Assembly (NCBI GenBank): GCA_015057005.1
Contig: SVFF01000008.1
Span: 38,296-102,295, forward strand
From: Lachnospiraceae bacterium
GTDB taxonomy: Bacteria > Bacillota > Clostridia > Lachnospirales > Lachnospiraceae
DNA: 64,000 bases
Reading direction: 5' to 3'
Positions 63,679 to 64,000 of this stretch are shown piece after piece. Below the pieces are notes generated by a model. The model saw only the letters and a program-made list of their open reading frames with translations, was not told the DNA's origin and did not search any database. A program made the translations under genes and the position numbers. The stretch's first letter is position 1. Each line of letters starts with the position of its first letter.

Positions 63679-64000
63679 GTGAAATTATCAAGTAATATTA
63701 TAAAATTTCATAATGAATTAGGATTGAAAAAGACAATAGATGTTTTTTCTGAAGCTGGGTTTGAGGAAATAGATTTTAATGCTGACTTAGAAGAATATCA
63801 TACAGATATGCATGATGAGAATTTTTATAGAAGTATCAAAAAGTATGCAAAAGACAAAGGAATTGGCTTTGCCCAGACGCATGCACCTTTTGCATCCTCA
63901 TTTACAGATAAAGAAAAAACAAAACAGCGTTTTGATGACATTATTAGAAGTATGAAACATTCTTCATGGCTTGGGGCCCAGATGATAGTTATCCACCCTT
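63679..64000 (+). CDS. Sugar phosphate isomerase/epimerase-like TIM-barrel protein (partial)
   Basis: 107 codons from a GTG at 63679, 8 bp after GGGAG; the window ends inside the gene. The segments DVFSEAGFEEIDFNADLEE, GIGFAQTHAPFASSFTD and LGAQMIVIHP are the first barrel strands of the AP-endonuclease 2/xylose isomerase-like superfamily (metal-binding His and Glu expected later). It fits an accessory carbohydrate region. The substrate cannot be predicted. Confidence 0.75.
   Translation, partial: MKLSSNIIKFHNELGLKKTIDVFSEAGFEEIDFNADLEEYHTDMHDENFYRSIKKYAKDKGIGFAQTHAPFASSFTDKEKTKQRFDDIIRSMKHSSWLGAQMIVIHP

Noticed and set aside
1..64000. tRNA, rRNA, CRISPR arrays, insertion sequences and prophage
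   Set aside because: No such genes or repeats were recognised on either strand by eye; a covariance-model or profile search could still find small RNAs.

Overview
The window looks like chromosome of a Gram-positive gut anaerobe of the Clostridia, most likely Lachnospiraceae. Pointers are a T-box in front of pheST, a fused SecDF beside a TIGR04086-type membrane protein, the murE-priA-def-fmt-rsmB-rlmN-PP2C-PrkC-rsgA block, meso-DAP-type MurE, and strong AGGAGG ribosome sites. This is inferred from gene content; there is no rRNA to confirm it. I saw no tRNA, rRNA, CRISPR array, transposase or integrase.

Layout. 1-2900: start of a divergent regulator with an operator-like palindrome, a GDPD-PHP fusion protein and a zinc alcohol dehydrogenase. 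2908-6815: promoter, Phe-type T-box, pheS, pheT. 6929-11602: a complete sugar-type ABC importer whose binding protein carries an extra C-terminal membrane segment. 11724-14684: a two-repeat lipoprotein and a glutaminase A-like protein. 14901-18689: an OPT transporter with a PqqD-like partner, then a convergent MATE pump. 18860-23910: a two-domain kinase-like protein, a PII-like/DUF1538 pair and a second MATE pump. 24027-27970: a Pho-box-like array, Na/Pi cotransporter with PhoU tail, response regulator and histidine kinase. 27991-35364: CNNM/CorC protein, TIGR04086, SecDF, RecJ, MFS carrier. 35365-36108: a probable type I toxin-antitoxin locus of the TxpA/Hol_Tox kind, and a 59-residue ORF. 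36109-48618: the long housekeeping run from murE to rsgA. 48619-64000: accessory DNA with an AAA+/DUF4143 ATPase under repeated operator-like boxes, GH106 and GH78 rhamnosidase-like enzymes, gene remnants, a nucleoside hydrolase, a broken ABC permease joined in frame to the end of spoIVB, a separate PHP + GDPD pair, an alpha/beta hydrolase, a six-hairpin glycosidase-like protein and the start of a sugar isomerase-like gene cut by the window end.

How genes work together. A GDPD and a PHP phosphoesterase occur fused at the left end and as adjacent genes at the right end, which suggests a two-step phosphodiester/phosphomonoester pathway. The phosphate cluster is one operon behind PhoP-type repeats. 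The housekeeping block joins start and end of translation (def, fmt), rRNA modification (rsmB, rlmN), ribosome assembly (rsgA) and the PrkC/PP2C signalling pair. The right-hand 15 kb is a turnover zone: short duplications, truncated genes, and a junction between DNA of different composition.

Strongest observations for follow-up: the type I toxin with a predicted antisense RNA and sequestered ribosome site (35.5-35.9 kb); the permease-SpoIVB chimera with a second, diverged spoIVB tail 110 bp downstream (58 kb); the GDPD/PHP pairing seen twice; and the OPT-PqqD and DUF1538-PII pairs.
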